Shown piece after piece: positions 18,845 to 26,846 of a stretch of 64,000 bases of DNA. Source of the stretch: Legionellaceae bacterium (GTDB taxonomy: Bacteria > Pseudomonadota > Gammaproteobacteria > Legionellales > Legionellaceae). The stretch is from contig JARGNV010000010.1 in the NCBI GenBank assembly GCA_029212465.1, positions 1 to 64,000 of the forward strand. The letters run 5' to 3'. Position 1 is the stretch's first letter; every line of letters begins with the position of its first letter. A program made the position numbers and the translations under genes. The notes under the pieces are model-generated. The model searched no databases. It saw only the letters and a list, made by a program, of their open reading frames with translations, and was not told the DNA's origin.

Positions 18845-21235
18845 ATGAAAGTGAGTGAATCCTGGCTCTCTGAGTGGGTTAATACGTCATTAAGTACAGC
18901 TGAACTGGCTGAAAAGTTAACGATGGCAGGGCTTGAGGTAGATGAGGTTGCACCTGCATCGGGTACATTTACTCATGTTTCTGTTGCGCACGTGGTTGAA
19001 ACCGTGCCACATCCCAAAGCAGATAAACTCACTATTTGTACGGTAGATGTAGGTGAAGACTTACCCGTCCAAATTGTGTGTGGTGCATCTAACGTGCGTG
19101 CAAATTTAAAAGTTGCTCTGGCGCGACCTGGTGCCGACTTACCAGGCGACATACACATCGAAGAAACCTCACTACGTGGTGAGCTATCGCAAGGCATGAT
19201 TTGTTCATCCAGTGAGCTTGGGCTTGAAGAAAGTGCTGAAGGTATCTTAGAGCTTCCAGACGATGCCCCTATTGGTAGGTCGTTGCAAGACTATTTGCAG
19301 CTCAATGATAATATTTTAATCGTTGAGCTAACCCCAAACCGCGCAGATTGCTTTAGCATGCGGGGCGTTGCACGAGAAGTCTCAGCGCTGACCAATACCC
19401 CCTTGCAGATACCAGTTGTTAAACCCGTGGCAACGGTTACCGACTCAAGTGTTGGCGCACATATTTTAGAACAAACAGCGTGTCCTGGTTATGCGCTGCG
19501 ACTTGTACAAGGCATTAACCCATCTGCTGAAACACCGCTTTGGATGCAAGAGCGTCTGCGCCGGTGCGGCATTCGCCCTATTCACCCAGCAGTTGATGTC
19601 ACGCAATATGTCATGCTCGAGTTTGGTCAGCCAATGCATGCCTTTGATGCCGCAAAAATCACGGGTCCAATCCAGGTGCGTCTGAGCCAAAAGGGCGAAA
19701 CACTTGTATTGCTAGATGGGCAGAAAGTAACATTTGATGCGGGCGTATTGCTGATTGCGGATGATAATGGCCCGCTTGCAATAGCTGGTGTAATGGGGGG
19801 AGAAGCAAGCGCGGTTACAAATGATACAGCTGATGTGTTGTTTGAAAGTGCTTTTTTTGAGCCGCATCATATTGCAGGTGTTGCAAGAGCGCATGGGCTT
19901 TGTACCGATGCTTCACAGCGCTTTGAGCGTGGCGTTGACCCAGCGCTGCACCCAGAGATGATAGAGCATGCAACAGCACTACTGCTTGAGATAACAGGAG
20001 GCACACCTGGGCCTGTTGTGTGGACACACACGCATGATTATTTGCCTGAAAAGCGTATTACGTTTAAACCGGCCCGTGTGGCGACTTTAACAGGCCTTGA
20101 TGTGCCTGAAAAGCAAATGCAAACGTTACTCGAAGCACTGGGCATGGAAGTGATGACTCAGCATAGTGATGCCTGGCGTATTACTGTGCCGTCTTATCGC
20201 TTTGATTTATCTTTAGAAGTCGACTTGGTCGAAGAAATTGCAAGGCTTTATGGCTATGATGCTTTGGTACCTAAAACATCTTCTGGTGTGTTGCGTCGGG
20301 GAACACTCAGTGCGTTTCAGCAAATAAGTCGTCGTGTGTCAGCGTATTTAAGTGCGCGTGGCTATCACGAAATTATCAGTTATAGTTTTGTAGATCCAAC
20401 GCTTCAAACCGCTTTTTGTCCTGATTCAGCAACGCTGAGCTTGTTAAATCCACTCTCACCAGAACTCTCAGAAATGCGTGTAAGCTTGTGGCCTGGTTTG
20501 ATTGCGGCCTTGCTCCATAATGTATCGCGTCAACAAGATGAAATGCGATGCTTTGAAATGGGTGTGGTATTTGATATGCAAGATGGTACACTGCATGAGC
20601 GCACGTCACTGGCTGGTTTGGTGATGGGAGAGCGCGGTGCGCTTAATTGGAGCGAAACTACACGGGAATATGATTTTTACGATATGAAAGGGGATGTAGA
20701 AGCACTTTTTGCTCATCTTTCATTACCATTACGCTTTGTACCAGAAACAATGCAAGCACTCCATCCTGGAAAATCTGCGCGCCTTTATTTAGGCGAACGC
20801 GCAATCGGTTGGATGGGGGTACTACACCCAGCACTTGCTGAGTCATTTGATGTAGACGCTGAAGTGATGTTGTTTGAGGTCGCGTTGGATGCACTTGATA
20901 GCGCGACAAGGCGACGTTACCAGACTATTTCAAAATATCCACGTGTACGTCGTGATTTATCGCTGCTTGTGGATGAGGCGATATGTGCCTCAGAAATTGA
21001 AGCGGTCACTCGAAACGCCATAGGAAAAGCGTCACACTTATTGCAGTCATTTGATTGGTTTGATCAATACACTGGTGAACAAGTGCCCGCAGGGAAAAAG
21101 AGCTTGGCAATTGCGCTCACATTTCAAGATGCGGCACGTACACTCACAGAGCAGGATATTGCGCCACTGATTGAGTCAGTGATGACAGCGCTTGAAGAGA
21201 AGCTTCCTATTCAAGTACGCGATGGTGCAGCATGA
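18845..21235 (+). CDS. pheT: Phenylalanyl-tRNA synthetase beta subunit
   Basis: A 796-residue beta chain. It has an N-terminal EMAP/tRNA-binding domain (VAHVVETVPHPKADKLTICTVD), the B3/B4 editing domain, B5 (HPEMIEHATALLLEITGG and following), a catalytic-like domain, and a C-terminal FDX-ACB anticodon-binding domain (ISKYPRVRRDLSLLVDEAI). Its length is normal. The stop overlaps the start of the ferredoxin-like gene. In E. coli ihfA follows immediately. Here it is 1.7 kb further on. Confidence 0.98.
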   Translation: MKVSESWLSEWVNTSLSTAELAEKLTMAGLEVDEVAPASGTFTHVSVAHVVETVPHPKADKLTICTVDVGEDLPVQIVCGASNVRANLKVALARPGADLPGDIHIEETSLRGELSQGMICSSSELGLEESAEGILELPDDAPIGRSLQDYLQLNDNILIVELTPNRADCFSMRGVAREVSALTNTPLQIPVVKPVATVTDSSVGAHILEQTACPGYALRLVQGINPSAETPLWMQERLRRCGIRPIHPAVDVTQYVMLEFGQPMHAFDAAKITGPIQVRLSQKGETLVLLDGQKVTFDAGVLLIADDNGPLAIAGVMGGEASAVTNDTADVLFESAFFEPHHIAGVARAHGLCTDASQRFERGVDPALHPEMIEHATALLLEITGGTPGPVVWTHTHDYLPEKRITFKPARVATLTGLDVPEKQMQTLLEALGMEVMTQHSDAWRITVPSYRFDLSLEVDLVEEIARLYGYDALVPKTSSGVLRRGTLSAFQQISRRVSAYLSARGYHEIISYSFVDPTLQTAFCPDSATLSLLNPLSPELSEMRVSLWPGLIAALLHNVSRQQDEMRCFEMGVVFDMQDGTLHERTSLAGLVMGERGALNWSETTREYDFYDMKGDVEALFAHLSLPLRFVPETMQALHPGKSARLYLGERAIGWMGVLHPALAESFDVDAEVMLFEVALDALDSATRRRYQTISKYPRVRRDLSLLVDEAICASEIEAVTRNAIGKASHLLQSFDWFDQYTGEQVPAGKKSLAIALTFQDAARTLTEQDIAPLIESVMTALEEKLPIQVRDGAA

Positions 21236-21579
21236 TGCCTGAAAATCCAAACCCACCTCACTATGAGCGGCATATCTTTATGTGCATCAATCAAAAGGCA
21301 CCCGGTAAAACATGTTGTGCTAATACAGGTGGCCTTCCTTACGTGACTTATTTACAGAACGTATTGAAAGCGCAAGACTTAAGTGGGCCTGGCAAAGTGC
21401 GAGTGAGTCAGTCGGGTTGCTTGGGGCGTTGTAAGTTGGGTCCTTGTCTTGTGATTTATCCAGAAGGCATTTGGTATACCTACAGTTCAACGGATGACTT
21501 AGATGAAATCATTCAAACCCATGTGTTAGAAGGAAAGCTGTGCACGCAGCACTTAATTGACGTTAAAGAAAGGTGCTAA
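21232..21579 (+). CDS. (2Fe-2S) ferredoxin-like protein, thioredoxin fold
   Basis: A 115-residue protein of the thioredoxin-like [2Fe-2S] ferredoxin family. The N-terminal HIFMCINQKAPGKTCCANTGG and the later SGCLGRCKLGPCLVIYPEGIWY supply the cluster cysteines. Homologues occur as stand-alone proteins in many Gram-negatives, with no firm role beyond electron transfer or iron-sulfur handling. It overlaps pheT by 4 bases (ATGA; an adjacent ATG at 21235 is also possible), so it looks like the last gene of the thrS-pheT operon. It ends in two extra cysteine-containing stretches (KLCTQHL, KERC). Confidence 0.87.
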   Translation: MMPENPNPPHYERHIFMCINQKAPGKTCCANTGGLPYVTYLQNVLKAQDLSGPGKVRVSQSGCLGRCKLGPCLVIYPEGIWYTYSSTDDLDEIIQTHVLEGKLCTQHLIDVKERC

Positions 21580-21602
21580 AAAGTGCTGCTTCGCGGGCGT
21601 TG

Positions 21603-22187
21603 TTAATGTTTTTTAGGTGTTCCAACTGGCTGTTTGGTTGCATCTTCGGGTGGCTCTAAATCTTTTCTGAACGCTTTAACTTCTTCGGCAAGTGAGACGC
21701 TGGTTGTTTGCTCCTGTATCCAAGCTTTTCTGTGAGGATTTGTGCCTTTTGTACCGAGACCAATTTTGTTGAGTATGCTATTTGCCCATTTAAGAAATGC
21801 TTGTATGTGCTCATGCATTTCGTGATAAGACACATCATCTGGGTCGTGGAGCTTATCAATCGTTTCCATATGTGTTTGAATGGCTTCTTCCCACTCGGTC
21901 TTGAGTGTTTGACTATTAATTTTCTTACCTACATACTTATCTCTTGTTTTTTCTAGCGCTTCTATTAATTGTTTAATAGGTTCCCTAATTTGTTCTTTTT
22001 TGGCTGCATGTGTTGAGTCATCATAATGCGCGCAAAGCAGCTCAGAGATGGTTTGTAGCTTTGAAGCCATTTCGAGGTAGGCTTTCACAATTAATGCTTG
22101 TTCGTCTCGTTGTGCTTTTTGTTGCGCGGCTTTTTCTTCTTGTTGTTGTTTGCGTTCACCCCATTTTCTTTGAAAATAATTAACCAT
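21603..22187 (-). CDS. Unknown helical protein A, paralogue of the next gene
   Basis: A 194-residue protein predicted to be almost all helix, Gln/Lys/Glu-rich at the start (about 8-30) and ending Lys/His-rich. I do not recognise the family. The region from about residue 105 (HEHIQAFLKWANSILNKIGL, then KAWIQEQ) clearly matches the neighbouring gene (HKLIQAFLQWSQSALEYLGV, then KPWIKER), so the two arose by duplication. No signal peptide or membrane span. It is convergent with the ferredoxin-like gene and 30 bases downstream of its paralogue, likely in one transcript. A host-directed effector role is possible but unproven. Confidence 0.75.
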   Translation of the reverse strand: MVNYFQRKWGERKQQQEEKAAQQKAQRDEQALIVKAYLEMASKLQTISELLCAHYDDSTHAAKKEQIREPIKQLIEALEKTRDKYVGKKINSQTLKTEWEEAIQTHMETIDKLHDPDDVSYHEMHEHIQAFLKWANSILNKIGLGTKGTNPHRKAWIQEQTTSVSLAEEVKAFRKDLEPPEDATKQPVGTPKKH

Positions 22188-22217
22188 GATGTTTCTCCGA
22201 TATTCGATAATGTAGCG

Positions 22218-22826
22218 TTACATGCCATGGGGTTTCTGACCTGGGTCTTCAGTTTCTTCTGGACCTTTTTTCTCATCAGTCGGTAACCCCTTCTCGAAGT
22301 GACGCACGTCCTCGGCATCCATCGCTGAATTCTCACGCTCTTTAATCCATGGTTTTTTAGGTGGTGCACCTTCTTCAGTAGGTGATAAAACACCCAAATA
22401 CTCCAAAGCACTTTGTGACCACTGCAGAAAAGCTTGAATGAGCTTGTGCGCGTGATGGTAAACCATGCTGGATGTTTTAAGATGTACTTCTATAGCAATG
22501 AGGCCTGTTTCTTCATCCTCAATAATGTCTTTCCAGGCAGCTTTAAGGCTGTTGAGGTCGAGCTCTTCTTTGTCATATTGGTCTTTAGCCGTCTCAAGTG
22601 CTTCTCTTATGGCGAGCATAGGTTTTTCTATCTCACGTATTGCGTCTTTTTGTACAGGAAAAGTGCTTTCCAAATCAGATTGAATAAACTTTAATTTTTG
22701 TATCATCATGTCAAAAGTTTCGCCCACCAACCGCTTTTCTTTTTCCGCTGGCGTCTCATTCTTGGGTGTTTTTTTACTAAAGAACCCCTTGATGCTTGGC
22801 AAACCCAGATCGCCGAAAATACCCAT
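22218..22826 (-). CDS. Unknown helical protein B, paralogue of the preceding gene
   Basis: A 202-residue helical protein. The start is taken at ATG 22826 (MGIFGDLGLPSIKGFF) because GGAG lies upstream. The frame runs 20 codons further but without a matching ribosome binding site. It shares the duplicated core with gene A (LIQAFLQWSQSALEYLG, then PWIKERENS). The C-terminus is Glu-rich (DEKKGPEETEDPGQKPHGM), like acidic tails of type IVB effectors. A good promoter lies just upstream, and the pair sits between pheT and ihfA on the opposite strand. The function is unknown. Confidence 0.75.
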   Translation of the reverse strand: MGIFGDLGLPSIKGFFSKKTPKNETPAEKEKRLVGETFDMMIQKLKFIQSDLESTFPVQKDAIREIEKPMLAIREALETAKDQYDKEELDLNSLKAAWKDIIEDEETGLIAIEVHLKTSSMVYHHAHKLIQAFLQWSQSALEYLGVLSPTEEGAPPKKPWIKERENSAMDAEDVRHFEKGLPTDEKKGPEETEDPGQKPHGM

Positions 22827-22858
22827 GTCTACTCTCCAAAACCAAAGATATATCTTAT

Positions 22859-22886
22859 ATTGTAGAATAAATGTATAGTTTTTCAA
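22859..22886 (-). promoter_or_regulatory. Promoter for the inverted paralogue pair
   Basis: On the minus strand TTGAAA (22886-22881) and TACAAT (22864-22859) are 16 bases apart, 33 bases before the ATG at 22826. It supports independent expression of the two-gene cassette. Confidence 0.65.
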
Positions 22887-22930
22887 AAATATAGCGCTCT
22901 TATTGAAGTGCTAGCTCATTGGTTAATTTG

Positions 22931-22939
22931 TGTTATACT
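22931..22939 (+). promoter_or_regulatory. Extended -10 promoter for ihfA
   Basis: TGT followed by TATACT forms an extended -10 element (TGnTATAAT-like) 45 bases before the ihfA start. No good -35 is seen, which extended -10 promoters tolerate. It would restore expression of ihfA, which is cut off from pheT. Confidence 0.55.
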
Positions 22940-22984
22940 AAAATAGTTTAAAAATCAATCGGCTATCATGATGAGGGACAAATC

Positions 22985-23284
22985 GTGAGCGCATTAAGTA
23001 AAGCACGTTTAGTAGATGTTTTATGCGAAGAGCTCGCTTTAACGCGGCCTGATGCCAAGCTGCTTGTCGAGCAGTTTTTTGAAAGTATACGTGACGAGCT
23101 TGAGCATGGGCACCATGTTAAGCTGTCAGGGTTTGGTAACTTTATTTTACGCGATAAAACAGAGCGCCCAGGGCGTAATCCTAAAACAGGAGAAGTGGTG
23201 CCTGTAACAGCACGTCGTGTGGTTACCTTTAAGCCGGGCAGTAAGTTAAAAGCAAGTGTTGAAGCAAGGAAAGATGCGCACTAG
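22985..23284 (+). CDS. ihfA: Integration host factor alpha subunit
   Basis: A 99-residue HU/IHF-family protein, closest in motif to IhfA ([26 protein letters not shown], then [19 protein letters not shown]). IHF bends DNA at specific sites in replication, recombination and transcription. The start is GTG behind GAGGGA. It is separated from its usual partner pheT by three genes. Its TAG stop is shared with the opposing hspQ stop through a CTAG palindrome. Confidence 0.95.
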   Translation: MSALSKARLVDVLCEELALTRPDAKLLVEQFFESIRDELEHGHHVKLSGFGNFILRDKTERPGRNPKTGEVVPVTARRVVTFKPGSKLKASVEARKDAH

Positions 23285-23571
23285 TGAAGTCGTCGCTTGT
23301 GGCACCCTTTGAGTAGTGGGTTTTCAACAGGGCGCTTTTTCGCTTCTGGGTCGGCTAACAGTAAAGACTCTTCAACATATGTCATTTGACTGCTGTTATC
23401 AACGAGCAATCGGTACCACGGATTTTTGTGTGCAAAATCTCGTGTGATTGCCTGGGGGTTGTATTGGCCTGAGGCCTGAAACAGTGGATCAATATCAACA
23501 ATAACAGCACGATACCCTTGTTGCTTGTGTAAGACGACATCCCCAATATTAAACTTTGCAAGCCGATGCAT
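23281..23571 (-). CDS. hspQ: Heat shock protein HspQ
   Basis: A 96-residue member of the HspQ/YccV hemimethylated-DNA-binding family. Motifs are [24 protein letters not shown] and [19 protein letters not shown]. In enterobacteria HspQ is an adaptor and enhancer of Lon protease. The frame opens eight codons earlier, but ATG 23571 fits the family N-terminus. The stop overlaps the ihfA stop, so the genes meet tail to tail. The C-terminus is unusually basic (KGCHKRRLH). Confidence 0.88.
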   Translation of the reverse strand: MHRLAKFNIGDVVLHKQQGYRAVIVDIDPLFQASGQYNPQAITRDFAHKNPWYRLLVDNSSQMTYVEESLLLADPEAKKRPVENPLLKGCHKRRLH

Positions 23572-23624
23572 GGTAAGCACTCTAAAATAAATCATAAACT
23601 AAATATACAAAATGATTTAACATT

Positions 23625-23669
23625 AATCAAACAAGAAAAGAGGTAGGCATCTGTGTGCACAGACGCCTA
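23625..23669 (-). terminator. Intrinsic terminator after the lytic transglycosylase gene
   Basis: Between 23644 and 23669 a 12-bp stem with one mismatch (TAGGCGTCTGTG against CACAGATGCCTA, minus strand) is followed leftward by a T-rich stretch (CTCTTTTCTTGTTT). It sits 14 bases past the stop of the transglycosylase gene. Confidence 0.65.
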
Positions 23670-23682
23670 AGAGGAGGTGGGT

Positions 23683-24666
23683 TTAAGACTCTGCGGGTTT
23701 TCTTTTACAAATTTTATCAGCCAAATAGCCAACGGCGCCTGCATAATAAATGGAGTTATTGTATTTTAAAATCATTTTATAGTTAGGGTAGGCTAAGAAT
23801 ACAGGGCCGCCATGTGGTTGAATAATACTGGCTTGTAAGTTTTGGTAGGGAAGTGAGTCGCCATTTGTCATGCGAACACCTAAAGCCTCCCACTCGCGAA
23901 CCGATTTCACGGTTCTCTTGCCTTCAAGTGAACGGTCGAAGTCTTTTGGCAGTTTTACATGCACAGCCCAAGGTTCTCCGGTGTGCCAGCCTTTGCCTTT
24001 CATATAATTTGCAATTGATGCAAGGGCATCAGGTTTTGAAGTCCAGATATCTCGACGGCCATCACCATCATAGTCAACGGCATATTTGACCCAGCTGGAG
24101 GGTAAAAACTGAGGATGTCCTGAAGCACCTGCCCACTCGCCTTTAAAGTGCTTGAGCGTGACATGCCCGTCATTCAAAATATGTAACGCTGTAAATAATT
24201 CATGCCTGAAAAAATCAGAGCGTTTAGAGTCGTAGGCAAGCGTTGTAAGAGACTGAATGACAGGGAAGTTACCCATGTAGCCACCATAACTGGTTTCAAT
24301 ACCCCAGAATGACACTATAAAACATGGGTCGACCCCATACTCGCGCCCAATGGCCTCAAGGGTTGACTGGTACTGTTTATACTTTTTGCGTCCCATTGCA
24401 ATGCGATAGTTATCAATGCGTGAGTTGCGATATTTGGTATAGCTTAAACGTTTTTCAGGTTGTGATTTAGAAAGGTTCTTAACACGTCGGCTAGGCTCAT
24501 GCACGTTTGCAAAAGCCGCACTAATTACCTCTTCAGAAATACCTTGATTGCGCGCTTCCTCCTTGACGTCGGCAAGCCAACTTGACCAATTTTGTTGTGC
24601 GGATAATGCAGATGTTGCAGTCAAACAAGCGATACAGGCAGATAAAAAAAGGACGTGTTTCTTCAT
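23683..24666 (-). CDS. Lytic murein transglycosylase, MltB/SltB type
   Basis: A 327-residue protein. The start at ATG 24666 has AAGGAG just upstream and opens a signal peptide (MKKHVLFLSACIACLTATSALSA); the frame runs further upstream but without these features. The catalytic Glu lies in FWGIETSYGGYMGNFPV. Other family motifs are GEWAGASGHPQFLPSSW and VDYDGDGRRDIW. It cleaves peptidoglycan to 1,6-anhydro-muropeptides in the periplasm. The Cys in the signal region is not in a classical lipobox, so it is probably soluble. It is downstream of apaH, in the same direction. Confidence 0.9.
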   Translation of the reverse strand: MKKHVLFLSACIACLTATSALSAQQNWSSWLADVKEEARNQGISEEVISAAFANVHEPSRRVKNLSKSQPEKRLSYTKYRNSRIDNYRIAMGRKKYKQYQSTLEAIGREYGVDPCFIVSFWGIETSYGGYMGNFPVIQSLTTLAYDSKRSDFFRHELFTALHILNDGHVTLKHFKGEWAGASGHPQFLPSSWVKYAVDYDGDGRRDIWTSKPDALASIANYMKGKGWHTGEPWAVHVKLPKDFDRSLEGKRTVKSVREWEALGVRMTNGDSLPYQNLQASIIQPHGGPVFLAYPNYKMILKYNNSIYYAGAVGYLADKICKRKPAES

Positions 24667-24766
24667 GCCACTCTCCTTCAAACTATTTTTATTGTTATTA
24701 GGTTTAAGTGTGGTAGAGGTTATGCCTAAATTCAAATGCGAAGCGTATATCGGGGGGTAACTTAGG

Positions 24767-25576
24767 TTAAGCAGGTACGCTAAAGCGTTTTTTATCATGT
24801 AAGCGAAGCGCTGTAAGAGATCCACCCCAAACGCATCCCGTATCAATGGCATGGATGCGGGGCACCGGGCATTGTCCCTTAAGTGCTGCCCAGTGACCAA
24901 ACACTAAATCTGCGTCAATTGGTTCGCGTGTAGGGAGTGCATACCATGGCGTGATGGTGTCTGGTGCCTTGTCGGGCGTTGTTTTAGTGCTGAGTTCTAA
25001 GTGACCTTCTTCGTTACAAAAGCGCATGCGGGTTAAGGCATTGCAGATGACACGTAGGCGCTCAATAGGTGTTTCAGCTGCTGATAAATGACTGGGTGTG
25101 TTTCCATACATGTGTGTTAAAAAATTCAGATACGCGGCACTTTGTAGTGTTGCCTCCAGTGTTCTTGCATGCGCTTTTGCAGTGTCAAGCGTCCAGGTAG
25201 GGGGAATACCTGCGTGTGTCATGACGATGTTGAGCGAAGTATCGTGATATAAAAGCGGTTGCTTTCTAAGCCAGTGGCCGAGCACGGTTTTATCGGGGGC
25301 ATTTAAAATATCTTCTAACGTATCATCTGAAGATTTTTTGGGGTTTTTTAAGAAGAGTTGGCAGAGTAGGTGTAGGTCATGATTGCCAAGCGTAATAATA
25401 GGCGAAATAGGAAGTGCTTTTATAAAGCGGAGCACGCGGAGAGAGTCAGGCCCTCGGTTGACCAAGTCGCCCACAAACCAAAGTCTGTCAGTTTGTGGGT
25501 TAAACTGAATATGCTGGAGTAGGCGCATGAGTGGCTCATAGCAGCCTTGTATATCTCCAATGGCATATTCAGTCAT
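24767..25576 (-). CDS. apaH: Bis(5'-nucleosyl)-tetraphosphatase, symmetrical
   Basis: A 269-residue calcineurin-like phosphatase that cuts Ap4A to two ADP. Its metal-binding motifs are all present: GDIQGCYEPL, GDLVNRGPDSL, GNHDLHLL and the later THAGIPPTW. Length is normal. Its start overlaps the end of the upstream TraI_2-like gene by 8 bases. The ksgA-apaH link is old in Gammaproteobacteria, but apaG is absent and replaced by the TraI_2-like gene. Confidence 0.96.
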   Translation of the reverse strand: MTEYAIGDIQGCYEPLMRLLQHIQFNPQTDRLWFVGDLVNRGPDSLRVLRFIKALPISPIITLGNHDLHLLCQLFLKNPKKSSDDTLEDILNAPDKTVLGHWLRKQPLLYHDTSLNIVMTHAGIPPTWTLDTAKAHARTLEATLQSAAYLNFLTHMYGNTPSHLSAAETPIERLRVICNALTRMRFCNEEGHLELSTKTTPDKAPDTITPWYALPTREPIDADLVFGHWAALKGQCPVPRIHAIDTGCVWGGSLTALRLHDKKRFSVPA

Positions 25577-26822
25577 AGGGGGTGTGCTTCAGTGTTTGGT
25601 GCGTGGTGTTTTGCTTTTCAGCTGAGTGCCACTTACCATTTGCCTCTAGCTGCTTTAACGCACCTGGGCTACGTGCTTCAATGGCATTGGTTTCCGTGGG
25701 GCCTGACTTGGTTTGATGCTGAAATTTGGCTGGCAGACCAATAGAGTCCTTAAGAATTAAGCTGTTATCATCGGTAATGCCCGGTGTTGTATCGTGTAGC
25801 CCGAGCGACATAACCCCTTGTCTAACTGCCATCCAGTTTTTAAACATCGGACTTTCGCGGACAAACAATTTAAAGGCATCTGGGCCAATGAGTGTACCAC
25901 CTGCCACACTTAGTAATGGATGTTGGTTTAATGTAAGCTTACCTGATTCAAGGTTTACCATAAGCCACTTGATAAACTCAATCCCTGCCATTTGCTCGCG
26001 GTTATCAAGTACATTATCTGAGCTATCGATGAATGAGGTTGCGCGCCCACTTTTAGGGGTGTGAACGCCTAGAGGCAGGGTCATTAAATCTTCTTGAACG
26101 GCAATAGCATCTGCACGGTCAAGAATTAAGCCAAGCGAGCCTGATGAGGCGCCGTCTTCGTGCAAGAGTGCAAGCCATACTTCGAGTACTTCAAGATTTG
26201 TTGTGAGCCAAGCAAAGCCTTCTTTAGGCATCAGTTGCTTTGCAAGGACAATGTTTAAGCGTTGCCGAAAACTTTCGTCGCGGTTGGTATTGACAGTATC
26301 AAACTTATAAGCATAGCCTGTGTTTGTTAAAGGCTCGAGCAGCGGTTCCCACGTTTTAATCAGGTGGCCGTGTGCGTTGTAGAGCTCAACATGGTAATCG
26401 AGGGGTAGCTTTCCGACACCTCTTAAAAGGCCTGCTGAGAATAATGCATACCACCAGAGTTGTTGGGTTTCTGTGAGTTTTGAGTCGGGCGCTTGTAAAA
26501 GAAAGCTTCGGAAAAGGTCGCTTGCAGCCTTGGTGCGGCTCAGTGCATGATCGAATGCACCACCTGGACTTGAAAAATAGCTATTGATGGTATCTGGTAG
26601 TTGCTGCATGTGGTTTAGCAGCTGAAAGAAAAGTCCTTCACACAATAGTTTAAATTGGCGTGGTTCAAATTGACAGGTGTCGGCAAGGCTCGCAATTTGC
26701 TCTGGTCGCTTGTGTTTTAAGATAAGTTGACTTGCAGGCGTAATGGTTGTGAGGCCGTGCAAGTGGGCATTGTGGTTAGTTTGTTTACGCGGTCTTTCGA
26801 ACACAAAACCTCCAGGCTTCAA
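25569..26822 (-). CDS. TraI_2/DUF1528-like protein with degenerate HD motif
   Basis: About 417 residues. The N-terminal half looks like the TraI_2 domain of MobH-type relaxases and related chromosomal proteins (FQLLNHMQQLPDTINSYFSS, PGGAFDHALSRTKAA). The place where such proteins carry an HD pair reads LLRGVGKLPLDYHVEL, so the HD is lost. The C-terminal half resembles the TraI_2_C winged domain (FIKWLMVNLESGKLTLNQ, GTLIGPDAFKLF). There is no ATPase or three-His relaxase motif, so DNA nicking is unlikely. The start is uncertain: TTG 26822 is the far limit, and a GTG at codon 7 follows GGAGG closely. It lies between rsmA and apaH in one leftward operon. The function is unknown. Confidence 0.7.
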   Translation of the reverse strand: MKPGGFVFERPRKQTNHNAHLHGLTTITPASQLILKHKRPEQIASLADTCQFEPRQFKLLCEGLFFQLLNHMQQLPDTINSYFSSPGGAFDHALSRTKAASDLFRSFLLQAPDSKLTETQQLWWYALFSAGLLRGVGKLPLDYHVELYNAHGHLIKTWEPLLEPLTNTGYAYKFDTVNTNRDESFRQRLNIVLAKQLMPKEGFAWLTTNLEVLEVWLALLHEDGASSGSLGLILDRADAIAVQEDLMTLPLGVHTPKSGRATSFIDSSDNVLDNREQMAGIEFIKWLMVNLESGKLTLNQHPLLSVAGGTLIGPDAFKLFVRESPMFKNWMAVRQGVMSLGLHDTTPGITDDNSLILKDSIGLPAKFQHQTKSGPTETNAIEARSPGALKQLEANGKWHSAEKQNTTHQTLKHTPYD

Positions 26823-26825
26823 AAG

Positions 26826-26846
26826 TTTAGTGTATTTTACACTAAA
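26826..26846. repeat. Perfect 9-bp inverted repeat at the rsmA 3' end
   Basis: TTTAGTGTA and TACACTAAA are separated by three bases and overlap the rsmA stop codon. It could be a transcript hairpin that protects or separates rsmA from the downstream genes, or an operator. No T-run follows on either side. Confidence 0.6.

Noticed and set aside
22091-22411. 106-codon frame overlapping both paralogous genes in another frame
   Set aside because: It spans the junction of two better-supported genes and would need both to be wrong; low-complexity Lys/Asn end.
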